DNA of 64,000 bases from NCBI RefSeq assembly GCF_000300855.1, contig NZ_ALJF01000014.1, positions 1 to 64,000 on the forward strand, given 5' to 3'. A program made the translations under genes and the position numbers. The notes beneath the pieces were generated by a model. The model was not told the DNA's origin and did not search any database. It saw only the letters and a list, made by a program, of their open reading frames with translations. This document shows, piece after piece, positions 41,308 through 51,560 of the stretch. Every line of letters begins with the position of its first letter. Position 1 is the stretch's first letter. The DNA comes from Agrobacterium albertimagni AOL15 (GTDB taxonomy: Bacteria > Pseudomonadota > Alphaproteobacteria > Rhizobiales > Rhizobiaceae).

Positions 41308-44300
41308 TCAGCCCTTCGCCAACTCCGCCAGCTGCGTCATCACTACTGCAGCCCCCGCCAGCCGCTTCTCCGGCGTCGGCAGGTCGCGCGTCAGGAACAC
41401 CGAGTGATCGGGCCTGATCTTCGCCATGGTGCCCTGCTTGGCGATATAGCCGACCAGCGCTGCCGGATTGGGGAACTGTTTGCCGCGGAACTGAACGACA
41501 ACACCCTTGGGGCCGGCTTCCAGCTTTTCGACATTGGCCACGCGGCAGAGCGCCTTGATGTACACCACCTTGAGCAGGTGCTGGACCTCAATCGGCAGCG
41601 GGCCGAAGCGGTCGATCAGTTCGGCGCCGAAGCCGTCGATTTCCCGGAGATCGTCGAGTTCGCCGAGGCGGCGATAGAGCGCCATGCGGAGATGCAGATC
41701 CGGTACATAGTTTTCCGGGATCATGACCGAGGTACCGACCTGGATCTGCGGCGACCAGCCGGTATCGACCACTTCATCGACACCCTTCACTTCGGCGACG
41801 GCCTCTTCCAGCATCTGCTGGTAGAGCTCGAAGCCGACTTCCTTGATATGGCCGGACTGTTCCTCGCCGAGCAGATTGCCGGCACCACGGATATCCAGAT
41901 CGTGGCTGGCGAGCTGGAAGCCGGCGCCAAGCGTATCGAGCGACTGCAGAACCTTGAGACGCCGTTCGGCACCCGCCGTCAGCACCTTGTTGACCGGCAA
42001 CGTCAGAAGCGCAAAGGCACGGACCTTCGAGCGACCGACACGGCCCCGGATCTGGTAGAGCTGCGCCAGACCGAACATGTCGGCACGGTGGACGATAAGC
42101 GTATTGGCGGTGGGGACATCAAGGCCGGATTCGACGATGGTGGTTGAGAGGAGCACGTCATAGCGACCTTCATAGAAGGCGTTCATGATGTCTTCGAGCT
42201 CGCCGGCTGCCATCTGGCCGTGGGCGATCGCCACCTTCAGTTCCGGCACGTTCTCGTCGAGGAAGCTTTTCACATCTGCAAGGTCGGCAAGACGCGGGCA
42301 TACATAGAAACTCTGCCCGCCACGATAATGCTCGCGCATCAGGGTCTCGCGAATGACGAGCGGATCGAAGGGCGAAATGAAGGTGCGGACCGCCATGCGG
42401 TCGACCGGCGGCGTGGTGATCAGCGAGAGTTCGCGCACACCGGTCATGGCCAGCTGCAGGGTGCGCGGAATGGGCGTCGCCGACAGCGTCAGCACGTGCA
42501 CGTCCGACTTGAGCTCCTTCAGGCGTTCCTTGTGCTTGACGCCGAAATGTTGCTCCTCGTCGATGATGAGAAGCCCGAGATTGGCGAAATTGACGCCTGA
42601 CCCAAGCAGCGCATGGGTGCCGACGACGATGTCGGTCTTGCCTTCGGCGACTTCCTTCTTGACGAGGTTCAGCTCCTTGGTGCCGACAAGGCGCGAGGCC
42701 TGCTGGACACGGATCGGCAGCCCCCTAAAGCGTTCCGAGAATGTCTTGAAATGCTGGCGCGCCAGCAGCGTGGTCGGCACGACGACCGCAACCTGGATGC
42801 CGTTCATCGCGGCGATGAAGGCAGCACGCAGCGCCACTTCCGTCTTGCCGAAACCGACGTCGCCGCAGACGAGGCGGTCCATCGGGCGGCCGGCGCCGAG
42901 GTCGGAGCGGACAGATTCAATCGCGGTTTCCTGGTCTTCCGTCTCGTCATAGGGGAAACGGGCGGCGAATTCGTCGTAGAGGCCTTCCTGGGTGGTGAGC
43001 ACCGGAGCCGTCCGCGTCATGCGCTCTGCAGCGATGCGGATCAGGGCTCCTGCCATGTCGAGCAGGCGCTTCTTGAGCTTGGCCTTGCGCATCTGCCAGG
43101 CGCCACCGCCCAGCTTGTCGAGCTGCACCTCGGTCGCCTCGCCGCCATAGCGGGAGAGCAGATCGATGTTTTCGACCGGCAGGAAGAGCTTGGCCTCATC
43201 TGCATATTGCAGTTCCAGGCAGGCATGCGGGGCGCCGGCGGCCTCGATGGTGCGCAAACCGACGAAGCGGCCGATGCCGTGTTCGGCATGAACGACGATC
43301 GAACCTTCGTCGATACCTGCAACTTCCGAGATGAAGTCGGCGGCCCGCTTGCGGCGCTTGGAACGGCGGACCATGCGGTCGCCGAGAATGTCCTGTTCTC
43401 CGATGATGACGAGATCGTTGGTCTCGAAGCCGCCTTCGAGGCTGAGCACGGCAGTTCCCGCCTCGCCCTTCTTCAACTTGTCGACGTCCTTCAGGGCCGC
43501 GACGGGCACCAATCGCTCCAGGCCGTGTTCGTTCAACACTTGCAGCAGTCGATCGAGCGAGCCTTCCGACCAGCCGGAGACGACGACCTTGGCACCAGCC
43601 GCACGCTTGTCGGCGATATAGGTGACCGCCTGACCGAAGACATTGGCGCGATTGCCTTCTTCGCTGGCTTCGTTGGCGCTCTTTGCCCAACGCGGCGTCG
43701 GCCGGGCATCCACCTCGATGACCACACGGCTTTCACCGCCGTGTTCGGCAAAGGGCGTGATGCGAATCGGATCGAAAGCGTCGAGCGCCTTGCCGAACTC
43801 ACTGGCACCGAGATAGAGCCGCTCCGGGGGAACCGGCTTGTAGGGGGTGCCCTGGGCGAGATGGCCCTTGCCGGGCGTCGCCGAGTTGAGGCGCGCCTCG
43901 TAATAGTCCCGGATCAGCTTGGCGCGTTCTTCGGCTGCCTCACGCACGGTATGGTCGGTGACCATACGGAAGCCACGCAGATAATCGAATGTCGTCTCCA
44001 GCTTGTCGTAGAACATGGGCAACCAGTGCTCCATGCCGGCATAGCGGCGCCCCTCCGATACCGCCGCATAGAGCGCGTCGTCGCGGGTCGCGGCACCGAA
44101 CAGCGAGAGGTAGTTCTTGCGGAACCGACTGATGCTCTCCGGCGTCAGCGTCACCTCGCTCATCGGATTGAGATCAAGCGAACGGACCTGTGCGATCGTC
44201 CGCTGGCTTGCCGGATCGAAGGAGCGGATGCTTTCGAGCGTATCGCCGAAGAAGTCGAGACGCACAGGCTCTTCCGCACCGGGCACGAAGACATCGAGAA

Positions 44301-44811
44301 TGCCGCCGCGCACGGCGAATTCGCCGACCTCGCGCACGGTCGCGACCCGGTCGAAACCGTTGCGCTCCAGACGTGCGGCAATGTCATCCATGCGCACCTG
44401 GTTGCCGGGTTTCGCCGAAAAGCCGAGGCTGTCGATGACATCAGCCGGTGCCACCTTCTGCAGCATGGCATTGACCGTCACCAGCACGATTGCCGGATGC
44501 GGATTGAGATAGAGCGCAATCAGACCCGACAGTGCCGCCAACCGCCGGGCCGAAACATCAGCGGACGGCGAGACGCGGTCGTAGGGCAGACAGTCCCAGG
44601 CCGGGAGGCTCAAGACCGGGATGTCGGGAGCTGCGAAGCTCAGTGTCTGCCCGAGGTTCTGCAGCCGCTGTCCGTCGGACACCACATAGGCGACCGGTTT
44701 CCCTTCACGCGCCAACTCGGCCAGGATGAAGGCATCCATGCCGTCGGGTACGTGAGAAAGCGTCAGCGCGGATTGTGCGCCGACAATCCGCTTCACATCG
44801 ATCAGGGGCAT
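41308..44811 (-). CDS. mfd: transcription-repair coupling factor
   Basis: 1167 residues. Removes RNA polymerase stalled at DNA damage and recruits UvrA. Seen: UvrB-like N-terminal domains (PAWDCLPYDRVSPSADVSARRLAAL), the RNA polymerase-interacting region (KLFLPVENIDLLSRYGG), helicase motifs GDVGFGKTEVALRA, IIDEEQHFGVKHKERLK, SATPIPRTLQLAMTG, and the C-terminal D7 domain. It lies 5 nt after sdhE on the same strand, so it is translated from the sdhE-mfd transcript. Confidence 0.98.
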   Translation of the reverse strand: MPLIDVKRIVGAQSALTLSHVPDGMDAFILAELAREGKPVAYVVSDGQRLQNLGQTLSFAAPDIPVLSLPAWDCLPYDRVSPSADVSARRLAALSGLIALYLNPHPAIVLVTVNAMLQKVAPADVIDSLGFSAKPGNQVRMDDIAARLERNGFDRVATVREVGEFAVRGGILDVFVPGAEEPVRLDFFGDTLESIRSFDPASQRTIAQVRSLDLNPMSEVTLTPESISRFRKNYLSLFGAATRDDALYAAVSEGRRYAGMEHWLPMFYDKLETTFDYLRGFRMVTDHTVREAAEERAKLIRDYYEARLNSATPGKGHLAQGTPYKPVPPERLYLGASEFGKALDAFDPIRITPFAEHGGESRVVIEVDARPTPRWAKSANEASEEGNRANVFGQAVTYIADKRAAGAKVVVSGWSEGSLDRLLQVLNEHGLERLVPVAALKDVDKLKKGEAGTAVLSLEGGFETNDLVIIGEQDILGDRMVRRSKRRKRAADFISEVAGIDEGSIVVHAEHGIGRFVGLRTIEAAGAPHACLELQYADEAKLFLPVENIDLLSRYGGEATEVQLDKLGGGAWQMRKAKLKKRLLDMAGALIRIAAERMTRTAPVLTTQEGLYDEFAARFPYDETEDQETAIESVRSDLGAGRPMDRLVCGDVGFGKTEVALRAAFIAAMNGIQVAVVVPTTLLARQHFKTFSERFRGLPIRVQQASRLVGTKELNLVKKEVAEGKTDIVVGTHALLGSGVNFANLGLLIIDEEQHFGVKHKERLKELKSDVHVLTLSATPIPRTLQLAMTGVRELSLITTPPVDRMAVRTFISPFDPLVIRETLMREHYRGGQSFYVCPRLADLADVKSFLDENVPELKVAIAHGQMAAGELEDIMNAFYEGRYDVLLSTTIVESGLDVPTANTLIVHRADMFGLAQLYQIRGRVGRSKVRAFALLTLPVNKVLTAGAERRLKVLQSLDTLGAGFQLASHDLDIRGAGNLLGEEQSGHIKEVGFELYQQMLEEAVAEVKGVDEVVDTGWSPQIQVGTSVMIPENYVPDLHLRMALYRRLGELDDLREIDGFGAELIDRFGPLPIEVQHLLKVVYIKALCRVANVEKLEAGPKGVVVQFRGKQFPNPAALVGYIAKQGTMAKIRPDHSVFLTRDLPTPEKRLAGAAVVMTQLAELAKG

Positions 44812-44816
44812 ATCAG

Positions 44817-45131
44817 TTACTTTGCAGCGTATTCATCGCCCGTGACCGGTGAGAAATCCGGGCGCAGGGCGGCAATGCGTTCGAAGAGCGGTGTCTGAAG
44901 GTGGGCCGGCACAGGTTCGGCGCCCGTGATGTAACGGACGAGGTCATTGTCTTCCTCGACCATAATGCGCTCCAGCTCGTCGAGCTCCTCGTCTGAGAGC
45001 TCGCTGATATGGGCCTCGCAGAACTGCCCGAGCATCAAGTCCATTTCCCGGATACCGCGATGCCAGCAGCGGAACAGGATGCGCCGACGGCGCGGATCGA
45101 GGTCGGCACTGCTTTTCACCAGTCCAGTCAT
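44817..45131 (-). CDS. sdhE: succinate dehydrogenase assembly factor
   Basis: 104 residues. FAD assembly factor of succinate dehydrogenase (SdhE/YgfY/Sdh5 family). Seen: the RGxxE motif as RGIREMD (RRRRILFRCWHRGIREMDLML), essential for flavinylation, and the family ending. Followed after 5 nt by mfd, an arrangement widespread in rhizobia; the two functions are unrelated. Promoter candidate overlaps the divergent region with recG. Confidence 0.95.
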   Translation of the reverse strand: MTGLVKSSADLDPRRRRILFRCWHRGIREMDLMLGQFCEAHISELSDEELDELERIMVEEDNDLVRYITGAEPVPAHLQTPLFERIAALRPDFSPVTGDEYAAK

Positions 45132-45158
45132 CTTTGCATCCTTTTAAATCTTGCGCTT

Positions 45159-45186
45159 CTATAGAGCAGCGTCCGGCAAATGTCAG
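45159..45186 (-). promoter_or_regulatory. putative promoter of sdhE-mfd
   Basis: On the minus strand CTGACA (45181-45186), 16-nt spacer, CTATAG (45159-45164), 27 nt before the sdhE start codon. AAAGGATG is the ribosome site. Confidence 0.6.
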
Positions 45187-45226
45187 CTTGCCAAAGGGGC
45201 AAATAACGAGGCATTTTGCCCTGATC

Positions 45227-47332
45227 ATGCGTCCCCATCGTCTCGATCCCCTGTTTGCCTCCGTCGCCTCGCTCAGCGGAGTGGGCCCCAAGCTCGCCCA
45301 GCTTCTCGCCACACTGCTCGGGCGCGAGGATGCCGAAGATACGCGGGTCGTCGACCTGCACTTCCTCGCCCCACACCGTTTGATCGACCGGCGTCATCAA
45401 CCGGGCATCGCCTATGCCCAACAGGGCTCGCTGGTAACGATCACCGGCCGCGTCGACCGACACCTGCCGCCGCCGCCGGGCAAGAACAACATGCCCTACC
45501 GCGTGATGCTGCATGACGAGACGGGGGAACTGGCGCTCACCTTCTTCCGGGTCAAGGGCAACTGGCTGGAAAAGGCGCTGCCGATTGACGAGATCGTCAT
45601 GGTCTCCGGCAAGGTCGATTGGTTCAATGGCCGCGCCTCCATGGTCCATCCCGATTTGATGGTGAAGGCGAGCGAGGCGGAGAACCTGCCGCTGGTCGAG
45701 CCGGTCTATCCGCTGACGGCGGGGCTCGGCCCCAAGGTTCTGCGCAAGGCGGTCGAGGCTGCGGTCGAACGCATGCCGGATCTGCCTGAATGGGCCGATG
45801 CACCGCTTGTGACAAAACAAGGCTTCGCCAGCGTGCGCGAAAGTCTGATTGCGCTCCACAATCCGCGTGACGAAAAGGACATCGACCCGCAGGCGCCGGC
45901 CCGAAGACGACTGGCCTATGACGAATTCCTCGCCGGCCAGGTGTCGCTCGCCTTGGTGCGGCAGAAGCTGCGCCGGGTGCCCGGCACCCCCATCAAACCG
46001 ACCGGCGAGATCAGTGACAAGATCCGCGCCACCCTGCCCTTCACGCCGACCAACAGCCAGCTGGCAGCGATCGATGACATCTTGAAGGACATGGCCTCCG
46101 ACCAGCGCATGCTGCGGCTGGTCCAGGGCGATGTCGGCGCCGGCAAGACGCTGGTGGCCCTGTTTGCCATGGCAGCCGCCGTCGAAGCGGGTGGACAGGC
46201 GGTGCTGATGGCACCAACGGAAATCCTGGCGCGGCAGCACCATGCGACCCTTGCCAAGCTCGGCGCGCCGGCTGGCCTCCGGATCGAAGTGCTGACCGGC
46301 CGCACCAAGGGCAAGGAGCGAGAAGCCATCCTGGAGCGGATTGCCTCCGGCGAAGCACAGATCGTTATCGGAACCCATGCGCTCTTCCAGGATGCCGTTG
46401 TTTACAAGAACCTGACGCTCGCCGTAGTGGACGAGCAGCACCGCTTCGGCGTTCACCAGCGCCTGAGGCTGACCTCCAAGGGTATCTCGCCGCATATGCT
46501 GGTCATGACCGCGACGCCCATCCCCCGCACGCTGGTGCTCGCCGCCTTCGGCGACATGGACGTCTCCAAGCTCACGGAAAAGCCGGCAGGCCGCAAGCCG
46601 ATCCAGACCGTGACCGTGCCGACCGAGCGCGTGCCCGATGTCATCGAGCGGCTCAGGGCTGCGATCGCGGAAGGCAAGAAGGCCTACTGGATCTGCCCGC
46701 TGGTCGAGGAAACGGAAGAAAGCGAGCTGATGTCGGCCGAGGAGCGGCAGTCGGTGCTCGCGCAGTTCATCAAGGCGCCGATCGGGTTGGTGCATGGGCG
46801 GATGCCTGGACCGGAAAAGGATGCTGCCATGCTTGCGTTCAAGAACGGTGAGACGCGGTTGCTGGTGGCCACCACCGTTGTCGAAGTCGGCGTCGACGTG
46901 CCGGACGCGACGATCATGGTCATCGAACATGCCGAACGCTTTGGCCTGGCCCAGCTACATCAGCTGCGCGGTCGTGTCGGCCGTGGCGACGAGGCCTCGA
47001 GCTGCATCCTTCTCTACAAGGGACCGCTCGGCGAAACCGGCAAGGCGCGGCTGTCGATCCTCAGGGATTCGGAGGATGGCTTCCTGATCGCCGAGGAGGA
47101 CCTTAAGCTCCGAGGCGAAGGCGAGCTTTTGGGTACACGGCAGTCGGGCACGCCAGGCTTCAAGATAGCCAGCCTTGAACATCATGGCGACCTCCTGGAG
47201 ATCGCCCGCAAGGATGCTGCCTATCTGCTGGAGCGGGACCCCGAACTCACGTCAGAACGCGGAGAGGCCGTCAGAACGCTGCTCTACCTGCATCGCCGCG
47301 ACGAGGCGATCCGTTTCCTACATGCTGGGTAA
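45227..47332 (+). CDS. recG: ATP-dependent DNA helicase
   Basis: 701 residues. Reverses stalled replication forks and branch-migrates Holliday junctions. Wedge OB domain at about 60-160 (GSLVTITGRVDRHLPPPPG), helicase motifs GDVGAGKTLVALFAM, VVDEQHRFGVHQRLR, MTATPIPRTLVLAAFGD and VGVDVPDATIMVIEHAERFGL, then the TRG motif region near the end. ATG 45227 gives the usual N-terminus RPHRLDPLFASVASLSGVGPK; the frame opens at 45134. Divergent from sdhE. Confidence 0.97.
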   Translation: MRPHRLDPLFASVASLSGVGPKLAQLLATLLGREDAEDTRVVDLHFLAPHRLIDRRHQPGIAYAQQGSLVTITGRVDRHLPPPPGKNNMPYRVMLHDETGELALTFFRVKGNWLEKALPIDEIVMVSGKVDWFNGRASMVHPDLMVKASEAENLPLVEPVYPLTAGLGPKVLRKAVEAAVERMPDLPEWADAPLVTKQGFASVRESLIALHNPRDEKDIDPQAPARRRLAYDEFLAGQVSLALVRQKLRRVPGTPIKPTGEISDKIRATLPFTPTNSQLAAIDDILKDMASDQRMLRLVQGDVGAGKTLVALFAMAAAVEAGGQAVLMAPTEILARQHHATLAKLGAPAGLRIEVLTGRTKGKEREAILERIASGEAQIVIGTHALFQDAVVYKNLTLAVVDEQHRFGVHQRLRLTSKGISPHMLVMTATPIPRTLVLAAFGDMDVSKLTEKPAGRKPIQTVTVPTERVPDVIERLRAAIAEGKKAYWICPLVEETEESELMSAEERQSVLAQFIKAPIGLVHGRMPGPEKDAAMLAFKNGETRLLVATTVVEVGVDVPDATIMVIEHAERFGLAQLHQLRGRVGRGDEASSCILLYKGPLGETGKARLSILRDSEDGFLIAEEDLKLRGEGELLGTRQSGTPGFKIASLEHHGDLLEIARKDAAYLLERDPELTSERGEAVRTLLYLHRRDEAIRFLHAG

Positions 47333-47344
47333 GGGCTGCTGTGT

Positions 47345-48073
47345 TCAGGAACGGCCGGCGCGCTTGGGCGGCTCGACCGGATCGTCGACCGCGAGGTCCT
47401 GAAAGGCCGCCATGGCGTCTGCAACGCTCGGCTTATACTCTGGCGTGACCAGACCGGCCGAGATTAAGAGCTTGACCCCCTCTTCCGGGCTCATGTCGAG
47501 CAGCATCAGCTTGCTGCGTGGCACGAACATCAGAAAGCCGGCGGTTGGGACCGGGGTCGGCGCCAGGAACACGGCAACCATTTCCTCACCGTCCTGGTTG
47601 AGCCTGGCGGCGATCTCACCTTTGGCGTCTGTCGAAACGAAAACCAGCGCCCAGGTCCCTGCCCGCGGAAATTCGATCAGGCCGACCTTCTTGAAGGAAT
47701 TGCCCTGCTCCTTCAGCACCGTCTCGAAGATCTGCTTCGTGCTCTTGTAGACGGTACGCACCAGCGGCATCCGGTTCAGGATATTTTCGCTGTAGGAGAC
47801 GATCGAACGGCCGATCAGGTTTCGCCCGAGGAAGCCGACAAGCGTGATGAAGAGAATGGCGATGAGAAGCCCGGTGCCGGGAACGGCAAACTTCAGATAG
47901 GCTTCCGGGTTATAGCGATCCGGCAGATAAGGCTTCACCCAGCTGTCTGCCCAATGGATGAAGGTCCAGGTCAGATAGATGGTGATCGTCATCGGCGCGC
48001 AGATGATCAAGCCGGTCAGAAAGTTGTTCCTGAGCCGGGCGGCCATCGAAATCCTGTCAGAACCTTCGGTCAT
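47345..48073 (-). CDS. DUF502 membrane protein
   Basis: 242 residues from ATG 48073; ATG 48085 is possible. Two membrane helices near the N-terminus (about 10-30 and 58-82), then a soluble domain with RTVYKSTKQIFETVL, GLIEFPRAGTWALVFVSTD and FVPRSKLMLLDMSPEEGVKLLIS, the DUF502 signatures. Function unknown. Convergent with recG; downstream of glmS on the same strand. Confidence 0.88.
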   Translation of the reverse strand: MTEGSDRISMAARLRNNFLTGLIICAPMTITIYLTWTFIHWADSWVKPYLPDRYNPEAYLKFAVPGTGLLIAILFITLVGFLGRNLIGRSIVSYSENILNRMPLVRTVYKSTKQIFETVLKEQGNSFKKVGLIEFPRAGTWALVFVSTDAKGEIAARLNQDGEEMVAVFLAPTPVPTAGFLMFVPRSKLMLLDMSPEEGVKLLISAGLVTPEYKPSVADAMAAFQDLAVDDPVEPPKRAGRS

Positions 48074-48148
48074 GCCCACCGTCATTGTGCAGTGCCGTAA
48101 CGCTGCGGACAATGCCGGAGCGTTCTTGGCGACGCAAGAGCAAGAATT

Positions 48149-48166
48149 GGGGCAGCGGACTGCCCC
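48149..48166 (-). terminator. weak hairpin downstream of glmS
   Basis: GGGGCAG-tccg-CTGCCCC on the minus strand with 7-bp stem, followed by AATTCTTGCTCTT. No strong T run, so a possible attenuator between glmS and DUF502. Confidence 0.4.
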
Positions 48167-48175
48167 GCTCCGGGA

Positions 48176-50002
48176 TCACTCGACCGTGACGGACTTGGCG
48201 AGGTTGCGAGGCTGATCGACATCCGTGCCCATGAAGACGGCCGTGTGATAGGCGAGCAGCTGGATCGGGATGGAATAGACCATCGGCGAGATGATCTCGG
48301 CGACGACGGGCAGCACGATGGTCGCCATGGTCTCGAGCTTGGAGGCGGCTGCGCCCTTCCCGTCGGTGATGAAGATGATCTTACCGCCGCGCGCCGCCAC
48401 TTCCTGCATGTTCGACACGGTCTTTTCGAAGAAGCGGTCGAAGGGTGCAATGACAATAACCGGCATATTCTCGTCGATCAGGGCGATCGGGCCGTGCTTC
48501 AGCTCGCCGGCAGCATAACCTTCGGCGTGGATATAGGAGATTTCCTTGAGCTTCAGCGCACCTTCGAGCGCCAGCGGATAGCTGGTGCCACGGCCGAGAT
48601 AGAGCACGTCCTTGAACTTTGAGAGATCGCGCGACAGGGCCTCGATCTGCGGCTGCACCGCATTCAGCACCTGACTCATGATGCGCGGCATTTCGGCCAG
48701 GCTCTTCACCAGCTGCTTTTCTTCCGCTTCCGTGATTGTCCCGCGAGCGCGGCCGGCGGCAAGCGCCAAGGAGGCGAGCACGGCCAACTGGCAGGTGAAG
48801 GCCTTCGTTGAGGCGACGCCGATTTCCGGACCGGCGAGAATCGGGAAGACGGCGTCCGATTCGCGGGCGATCGTCGATTCCTTGACATTGACCACAGCAC
48901 CGATCTTCAACCCGTTGTCACGGCAGTAGCGCAGCGAGGCCAGCGTGTCGGCGGTTTCACCGGACTGCGAGATGAAGAGGGCCGCCTGATCTTTCGACAG
49001 CGGCATCTCGCGATAGCGGAATTCCGAGGCGACATCGATTTCGACCGGCAGGCGGGCATAACGCTCGAACCAGTATTTGCCGACGAGGCCAGCCAGATAG
49101 GCGGTGCCACAGGCGGAGATGGCAAGGCCGTGCAGGTTTGCGAAATCGATATCGGAGGCCATGTCGCGCACGGTGTGCTCGGCGAAGTCGACGTAATGCG
49201 AGAGCGCATGCGAGATCACTTCCGGCTGCTCGTAAATCTCCTTTTCCATGAAGTGACGATGGTTGCCCTTGTCGATCATGTAGGCGGAGGCCGAGGAAAT
49301 CTGCACCGGACGATCGACCGGATTGCCGTCGATGTCGAAGATGTGGGCGCCCTGCTTGCCGATGACCGCCCAGTCGCCGTCATGCAGATAGGCGATGCGG
49401 TTGGTGAAGGGCGAGAGCGCAATCGCATCGGACCCAAGGAACATCTCTCCGTCGCCGAAACCGATCGCAAGCGGCGGGCCGGAGCGGGCAGCCATGATGG
49501 TCGAGGGATCGTCTTGGAAGATGACGGCAAGTGCGTAGGCGCCGGTCACGTGGCGCAGCATCTCGTGCATCGCCTCGCGGCGACCAAGGCCCTCACGACG
49601 ATACTTGGCCAAGAGCTGGGCGACGACTTCGGTGTCGGTCTGCGTGGTGAAGGTGGCACCTTCGGCCGCCAGTTCTTCCTTGATCTCGGAAAAATTCTCG
49701 ATGATGCCGTTATGAACAACGGCGACGCCCTCGACGAAATGCGGATGGGCGTTGGTTTCGTTGGGCACGCCATGGGTTGCCCAGCGGGTGTGAGCAATGC
49801 CGATGGATCCGGGAAGCGGATCGCCGGCAAGCTTCGTCTCGAGATTGAAGAGCTTGCCTTCCGCCCGCCGACGATCGAGCTTGCCGTCGTTGATGGTGGC
49901 AACACCGGCGGAATCATAGCCGCGATATTCGAGCCGCTTCAACGCGTCGACGAGACGCTCCGCCACAGGCTTGTTACCGACGATGCCGACGATGCCGCAC
50001 AT
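48176..50002 (-). CDS. glmS: glucosamine-6-phosphate synthase (isomerizing)
   Basis: 608 residues. First committed step of hexosamine synthesis: fructose-6-phosphate plus glutamine gives glucosamine-6-phosphate. Class II glutamine amidotransferase with N-terminal Cys2 (MCGIVGIVG), ARWATHG and HNGIIEN; two SIS domains with SQSGETADTLASLRY and GRGTSYPLALEGALKLKEISY. It follows glmU by 138 nt on the same strand; the two enzymes are consecutive in UDP-GlcNAc synthesis. Confidence 0.98.
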   Translation of the reverse strand: MCGIVGIVGNKPVAERLVDALKRLEYRGYDSAGVATINDGKLDRRRAEGKLFNLETKLAGDPLPGSIGIAHTRWATHGVPNETNAHPHFVEGVAVVHNGIIENFSEIKEELAAEGATFTTQTDTEVVAQLLAKYRREGLGRREAMHEMLRHVTGAYALAVIFQDDPSTIMAARSGPPLAIGFGDGEMFLGSDAIALSPFTNRIAYLHDGDWAVIGKQGAHIFDIDGNPVDRPVQISSASAYMIDKGNHRHFMEKEIYEQPEVISHALSHYVDFAEHTVRDMASDIDFANLHGLAISACGTAYLAGLVGKYWFERYARLPVEIDVASEFRYREMPLSKDQAALFISQSGETADTLASLRYCRDNGLKIGAVVNVKESTIARESDAVFPILAGPEIGVASTKAFTCQLAVLASLALAAGRARGTITEAEEKQLVKSLAEMPRIMSQVLNAVQPQIEALSRDLSKFKDVLYLGRGTSYPLALEGALKLKEISYIHAEGYAAGELKHGPIALIDENMPVIVIAPFDRFFEKTVSNMQEVAARGGKIIFITDGKGAAASKLETMATIVLPVVAEIISPMVYSIPIQLLAYHTAVFMGTDVDQPRNLAKSVTVE

Positions 50003-50140
50003 GAAATTCTCCGTTTCGTATCAACCACGCGGCTTTTCCTAGCGGTTTCATCGCAATAGGCAATTGTGCGTGAGGTCAAATTGCGTTTCGTCTCGTAATG
50101 CAACGCAGCATAACAAGCGGTGAAGTCTGAACGGGTCGTC

Positions 50141-51490
50141 TTACTTGCCGGCCTTAATCGCGAGATTGCGTTCGCGGATGACGGCGGCGCGGCCCGGCTT
50201 CATTTCCTGGCGCGCACGACCGAAGGCGAGTGCATCTGCGGGCACATCCTCGGTGATGACGCTGCCGGAAGCGATCAGCGCGCCATCGCCGATCTTGACC
50301 GGCGCGACGAGGGACGAATTCGACCCAATGAAGGCCCCTGCCCCGATATGCGTCTCGTGCTTGTTCACGCCGTCATAGTTGCAGGTGATGGTGCCGGCGC
50401 CGATATTGGTCTCGGCGCCAACGACAGCGTCGCCGATATAGGTCAGGTGATTGACCTTGGCGCCACGGCCGATCTCGGCCTTCTTCACTTCGCAGAAATT
50501 GCCGACCTTGGCGCCTTCGGCGAGATTGGCGCCGGGGCGCAGGCGGGCAAAGGGTCCAACGTTGGCGCCGGCGGCGACATGAGCGCCCTCCAGGTGCGAG
50601 AAGGCATGAATGACGGCGCCGCCCTCGACGGTGACGCCGGGGCCGAAGACGACATTGGGCTCGATCAGCGCATCCTGGCCGATGACAGTGTCGTGGCTCA
50701 GAAACACCGTTTCCGGCGCAATCATCGTAACGCCCGAAACCATCAGTTCATGACGGCGCCGCTCCTGCCACAGGCGTTCGATCACGGCGAGTTCGGCGCG
50801 ATTGTTGCAGCCCGTGAGCTCGCTTTCCGGCGCGTCGACAGCAACCGCTTTGCCGCCAAGCGACCGCGCGATCTCGACGAGATCGGTCAGGTAGTATTCA
50901 CCCTTGGCGTTCTGATTGCCGATCCGCGAGAGGAGATCGAGGGCCTTCTTGCCGTCGATCGCCATCAATCCGCTGTTGCACCAGGTAACCGCACGCTCGG
51001 CATCCGTCGCGTCCTTCTCCTCGCGGATCGCAATCAGCTCGCCATCTTCGACCAGCAAGCGGCCATAGCCGGTCGGATTGTCAGTGTGAAAACCGATGAC
51101 GGCGACATCGGCACCGCCGGCGAGTGCCTCGCGGGCAGCTTTCAGCGGTGCAGCCGTGATCAGCGGCACATCGCCATAGGCAACGAGAATTTCGTCATAA
51201 CCGCGGGCAATCGCCTCCTTGGCCATCAAAACGGCATGCCCCGTGCCAAGGCGCTCGGTCTGCAACACGCCTTCGACCGCAAGCCCCTCGATCGACGCGG
51301 CTTTCTCCACCTTTTCTGCATCGCGACCAAGAACCAGCGCGACATCCGAGACGCCGGAGGCGGCAATCGATGCCATGACATGGGCGATCATCGGACGCCC
51401 GCCCACTGGATGCAGCACCTTCGACATCGACGACTTCATGCGGGTGCTGTCACCAGCAGCGAGGACGACGGCGAGACAGGTGCGGTTCAT
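50141..51490 (-). CDS. glmU: bifunctional UDP-GlcNAc pyrophosphorylase / GlcN-1-P acetyltransferase
   Basis: 449 residues from ATG 51490 (GGAG site). N-terminal uridyltransferase with [18 protein letters not shown] (Ser where many have Gly in GTRM), YGDVPLI, and [11 protein letters not shown]-terminal left-handed beta-helix of hexapeptide repeats ([28 protein letters not shown]) with [24 protein letters not shown]. Makes UDP-GlcNAc for peptidoglycan, LPS and Nod-factor-type molecules. Confidence 0.97.
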   Translation of the reverse strand: MNRTCLAVVLAAGDSTRMKSSMSKVLHPVGGRPMIAHVMASIAASGVSDVALVLGRDAEKVEKAASIEGLAVEGVLQTERLGTGHAVLMAKEAIARGYDEILVAYGDVPLITAAPLKAAREALAGGADVAVIGFHTDNPTGYGRLLVEDGELIAIREEKDATDAERAVTWCNSGLMAIDGKKALDLLSRIGNQNAKGEYYLTDLVEIARSLGGKAVAVDAPESELTGCNNRAELAVIERLWQERRRHELMVSGVTMIAPETVFLSHDTVIGQDALIEPNVVFGPGVTVEGGAVIHAFSHLEGAHVAAGANVGPFARLRPGANLAEGAKVGNFCEVKKAEIGRGAKVNHLTYIGDAVVGAETNIGAGTITCNYDGVNKHETHIGAGAFIGSNSSLVAPVKIGDGALIASGSVITEDVPADALAFGRARQEMKPGRAAVIRERNLAIKAGK

Positions 51491-51560
51491 GGATGGCTCC
51501 GAGCTGAGAATGGCGCTTCTCACTAATACCAGCGGGTGCTGCCCGCAAGTGTTGGCAGAA

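Noticed and set aside
42613..44898. 761-codon open frame antisense to mfd
   Set aside because: Same codon-bias shadow; no recognisable domain or ribosome site.
45128..46930. 600-codon open frame antisense to recG
   Set aside because: Shadow of recG codon usage; no start signals.
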